Positions 28,621-31,272 of a stretch of 31,272 nucleotides of DNA are shown piece after piece (the stretch's first letter is position 1; every line of letters begins with the position of its first letter). Source of the stretch: Chara braunii. Taxonomy: Eukaryota > Streptophyta > Charophyceae > Charales > Characeae. Both the position numbers and the translations under genes were made by a program. The notes under the pieces were generated by a model that had not been told where the DNA came from, did no database searches, and saw nothing but the letters and a program-made list of their open reading frames with translations. The stretch spans positions 1,682,252 through 1,713,523 of the forward strand of contig BFEA01000076.1 of assembly GCA_003427395.1 (NCBI GenBank), read 5' to 3'.

Positions 28621-29130
28621 AGCAACAACAACAGCAACAACCACCACCACTACAACCACCCCAACCACCACAACAACCGTCACAACCACAACCACCACAA
28701 CAACCACAACCACAACCACCACAACCATGACAACAACAACAACCAATAACAACAACAACCACAACAACCAACAACACGAATAACCACAACCATCAACCAA
28801 CAACACCAACAACAACCACCAACACCACCAGCCACCACCACCAACAACCACCACCAACCAACCACCAACCACCAACCACCAACCACCAACAACAGCAGCA
28901 GCAGCAGCAGCACCAACCAACAACCAACCAACCAGCAGCAGCAGCAAGCAGGCAGGCAGCAAGCAGCAGCAGCAGCAAGCACAGGAAAGCAGCACCAGCG
29001 GCAGCAATGGCAACAGTGACACCACCAACCACCACCAACCACCCACCAACCACCACCAACCATCACCAACCAACCACCAACCACTAACAGCAGCAACGAC
29101 AGCAGCAGCAGCAGCAAGCAGGCAGGCAGG
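27855..29130 (+). repeat. C/A-rich low-complexity block (CAA, CCA, CAG triplets)
   Basis: For about 1.27 kb the plus strand is almost only C and A, with some G and very little T. A frame open to 28730 would encode His/Asn-rich, then Gln/Pro-rich sequence, but it begins without an ATG and other frames are open too, including Val/Trp- and Cys/Gly-rich ones on the minus strand. That is expected from a triplet repeat lacking stops. A real Gln-rich protein cannot be excluded without transcripts. Confidence 0.9.
28408..28731 (+). repeat. 162-bp tandem duplication inside the C/A-rich block
   Basis: Two units start AGCGGCAGAAGCAGCAGC at 28408 and 28570 and continue through CAA/CAG runs, CCACCACCACTACAACC and CAACCGTCACAACC. 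The offset of 162 is 54 codons, so the Gln/Pro frame is kept. Small length differences inside the units are also multiples of three. Confidence 0.88.
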
Positions 29131-29394
29131 AAGCAGCAGCAAGCACATGCAGGCAGCAAGCAGGCCAGCAGCAGCAGGGGCAACAGCGGAAGCGATGGCG
29201 GCCGGCCCTGCGGGGCCTTTCAACCAACAAGTACCCTTGCGGGTCACACACACACTCAGCCAACAAGCACTCAGACAGGCACGCACACACACACAGACTT
29301 GGAAACCACAGCAGAATGCGGGAATCTCAGCAAGGCATCCATTCCAGCGGCAAATCCCAGAAATCAGCAGTGTGTTCTCAGTCTGTGTTTTGGC
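29131..29394. other. Normal-complexity spacer between repeat blocks
   Basis: About 260 bp of mixed composition separate the C/A-rich and T/C-rich blocks. It includes CACACACA stretches and no recognised gene. Confidence 0.5.
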
Positions 29395-29679
29395 GGGTCT
29401 CTTCTTCTTCTTCTTCTTCTTCTTTCTTCTTCTTCTTCTTCTTCTTCTTCTTCTTCTTCTTCTTCTTCTTCTTCTTCCTCCTCCTCTTCTTTTTCCTCTT
29501 CCTCCTCTTCTTCTCCTCCTCCTCCTCCTCCTCCTCCTCCTTCTTTACTGCCTCCTCCTCCTCCTCCTCCTTCTTCTTCTTCTTCTTCTTCTTCTTCTTT
29601 TTCTTCTTCTTCGTTTTCTTCTTCTTCTCCGCCTTCTTCTTCTTCGCCTTCTTCGTGTTCTTCGCCTTCTTCGCCTTCT

Positions 29680-29710
<31 letters not shown>

Positions 29711-30357
29711 CTTCTCCGCCGCCTTCTCCTTCCTCCTCGTCCTCTTCCTCTTCTTCCTCTTCTCCTTCCTCTTCCTCCTCTTCCTCTTTTTCTTCCTCTT
29801 CCCCTTCCTCTTCCTCTTCCTCTTCTTCTTCCTCTTCCTCTTCTTCTTCCTTCTTCTTCTTCTTCTTCGCCGCCTTCTTCTTCTCAGCCGCCTTCTTCTT
29901 CCCCGCCTTCGCCGCCTTCTCCTGCGCCGCCTTCGCCGCCTTCTTCGCTGCCACCTTCTTCTTCTTCTTCTTCTTCGCCGCCGCCTTCTTCGCTGCCTTC
30001 TTCTTCTTCGTCGCCGCCTTCGCTGTCGCCGCCTTCGCCGTCTTCTTCTTCTTCTTCTTCTTCTTTCTTCTTCTTCTTCTTCTTCTTCTTCTTCTTCTTC
30101 TTCTTCTTCTTCTTCGCCGTCTTCTTCATCTCCTTCCTCCTCCTCCTTCCTCCTCCTCCTCCCTCCTCCTTCCTCGTCCTCGTCCGCTTCTTCCTCTTCG
30201 TCCGCTTCGTCCTGCTTCCTCCTCCGTCCTCCTCCTCCCCCTCCTCATCCGCTTCTTCCTCTTTGTCCTTTTCGTCCTCCCTCCTCCTCCGTCCTCCTCC
30301 TCCTTCCTCCTCCTCCTCCTCCTCCTCCTCCTCCTCCTTCTTCTTCTTCTTCTTCTT
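29395..30357 (+). repeat. T/C-rich block (TTC, TCC, CTT triplets), homopyrimidine-like
   Basis: About 960 bp of nearly pure pyrimidine on the plus strand, with scattered G (TTCGCC units at about 29640-30030) and almost no A. Pure TTC runs occur near 29400-29475 and 30040-30115. All plus frames and some minus frames are open as Ser/Phe/Leu or Glu/Lys homopolymers, which I read as a repeat artefact. Confidence 0.93.
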
Positions 30358-30891
30358 GCTGCCGTCTTCGTGGCGGTGGTGGTCGTCGTTGTGATCATTG
30401 TTGTTGTGATGGTTGTGGTGATTGTGGTTGTTATGGCTGTAATAATGGTGGTTGTGGTGGTGGTTGTCGTTATCATTGTTGATGGTGGTGGTGATGTTGC
30501 CTTCATTCCTACCACCAGGTTGCTGATGTTGCTGTTGCTTTTGCTTTTGGCAACGGCCGTTGTTGTTGCTGCCGTTGTTGTTGCTGCCGTTGTTGTTGCT
30601 GCCGTTGTTGTTGTTGCCGTTGTTGTTGCTGCCGTTGTTGTTGCTGCCGTTGTTGTTGTTGCTGTTGTTGCCGTTGCCGTTGTTGTTGCCGTTGCCGTTG
30701 TTGTTGTGCCGTTGTTGTCGTTGTTGTTGCCGTTGCCGTTGTTGTTGCCGTTGTTGTTGCCGTTGTTGTTGCCGTTGTTGTTGCCGTTGTTGCTGTTGTT
30801 GCCTTTGTTGTTGTTGCCGTTGTTGCCGTTGTTGTTTTTGCCGTTGTTGTTTTTGCCGTTGTTGCCGTTGTTGTTGTTGCCGTTGTTGCCG

Positions 30892-30929
<38 letters not shown>

Positions 30930-30945
30930 GCTCATAAAAATGCTG
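30358..30945 (+). repeat. G/T-rich block (GTT, GCC, GGT triplets)
   Basis: About 590 bp dominated by G and T on the plus strand, with C in regular GCCGTTGTTGTT units at 30550-30890 and a pure GTT run of about 13 copies at 30891-30930. A occurs mainly in 30390-30520. It is the complementary composition to the C/A-rich block at 27855-29130. Confidence 0.92.
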
Positions 30946-30964
30946 CTGCTGCTGCTGCCGCTGA

Positions 30965-31049
30965 CACTCAAGTAGCGGGGGTAGGCCCGCGGCACTTAGA
31001 GCAGTGGGAAAAACACTCAAGTAGCAGGTAGGCCGGTACCACTCAAGTA
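30965..31049. repeat. Three copies of CACTCAAGTA
   Basis: CACTCAAGTA lies at 30965-30974, 31014-31023 and 31040-31049; the first two are followed by GC[G/A]GG and a GGTAGGCC stretch. The array sits just before LTR E. Confidence 0.85.
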
Positions 31050-31087
31050 ATGGTAGAAGTGTCGGGTACTGGAGTCCAAACAGAAGA

Positions 31088-31272
31088 TGAAACGGTATTC
31101 ACCAATTCGTGGTAGCTGAGGCAGATCCCAGGGCTCGATCCCTAGTTCCCCAACTTACCTGTGTACAATACCTGCGTCAACTCGAAGAGTTGAACCTGCG
31201 ACCTGTAAAACCGCCAGTGGTAGGTAGGTCTGTCGTAGGTCTATAGGTAGCCAGGATTCGATCCGTAGACCT
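31088..31272 (+). repeat. LTR E: start of another A-family LTR (cut by window end)
   Basis: TGAAACGG at 31088 is followed by GGCAGATCCCAGGGCTCGATCC, GTGTACAATA and GAACCTGCGACCTG in the order seen in element A's LTR. The upstream bases are not a polypurine tract, so it is more likely a 5' or solo LTR than a 3' LTR. The window ends inside it. Confidence 0.85.

Noticed and set aside
27855-28730. Host gene for a His/Asn/Gln-rich protein
   Set aside because: The open frame has no ATG at its start, no flanking domain, and frames on the other strand are equally open. Kept only as a repeat with a note.
29299-30975. 558-codon plus-strand open frame of Ser, Phe, Leu and Val runs
   Set aside because: Several overlapping frames on both strands are open at once because TTC/TCC/GTT repeats contain no stops, and there is no domain or compositional break. 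Treated as a repeat artefact.
29884-31020. 378-codon minus-strand Gln/Asn/Glu-rich frame
   Set aside because: It begins with a non-ATG codon (TTG), overlaps equally open frames encoding Asn or Thr runs, and comes from the same triplet repeats.

Overview
The window looks like repeat-dominated nuclear DNA from a large plant-lineage genome. The best guess is a charophyte green alga such as Chara. That guess is inferred from the style of the Ty3/gypsy chromodomain elements and from tRNA-iMet-type primer sites, not from any host marker gene. No intact host gene, rRNA, tRNA or CRISPR array is supported, and almost everything recognisable is decayed LTR retrotransposon.

Layout: (1) Positions 1-445 are a microsatellite and unassigned flank. 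(2) Positions 446-9410 hold a near full-length plus-strand Ty3/gypsy chromovirus (element A): 5' LTR, iMet primer site, long leader with a TTGAC[C/T] array, then gag, protease, RT, RNase H, integrase and chromodomain, then a 3' LTR. Every coding part carries stops or frameshifts. (3) About 9500-12850 is a minus-strand gag-protease remnant (element B) with a damaged primer site and LTR. (4) 12850-16820 holds unassigned DNA, a 0.53-kb repeat present twice, an (A)49 tract, a strong hairpin, a 54-bp minisatellite and a (TC)n run. (5) About 17940-22430 is a second minus-strand element of B's family (element C), cut off just inside RT. (6) 22430-24080 has no gene but several palindromes. (7) About 24082-25262 is the 3' end of another A-family element (D): chromodomain, polypurine tract and LTR. 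(8) 25263-27800 is mostly unassigned with CT/CA microsatellites. (9) 27800-30950 is a 3.1-kb low-complexity domain of three blocks: C/A-rich, T/C-rich and G/T-rich. (10) 31088 onward is the start of a fourth A-family LTR (E).

How the parts relate: A, D and E share the LTR start TGAAA[C/G]GG, a block of tRNA-T-arm-like motifs and (A and D) a TATA box before the same downstream motif. A, B and C all use an initiator-Met tRNA primer site. Gag would form the particle, protease would process Gag-Pol, RT/RNase H would copy the RNA, and integrase plus chromodomain would direct insertion into chromatin. None of the copies here appears able to encode a complete set. The features most worth a second look are the W-box-like array in the leader, the tRNA-arm-like LTR motifs, the recurrent GCCATAGC motif, the codon-length minisatellite and the strand-asymmetric triplet-repeat domain.
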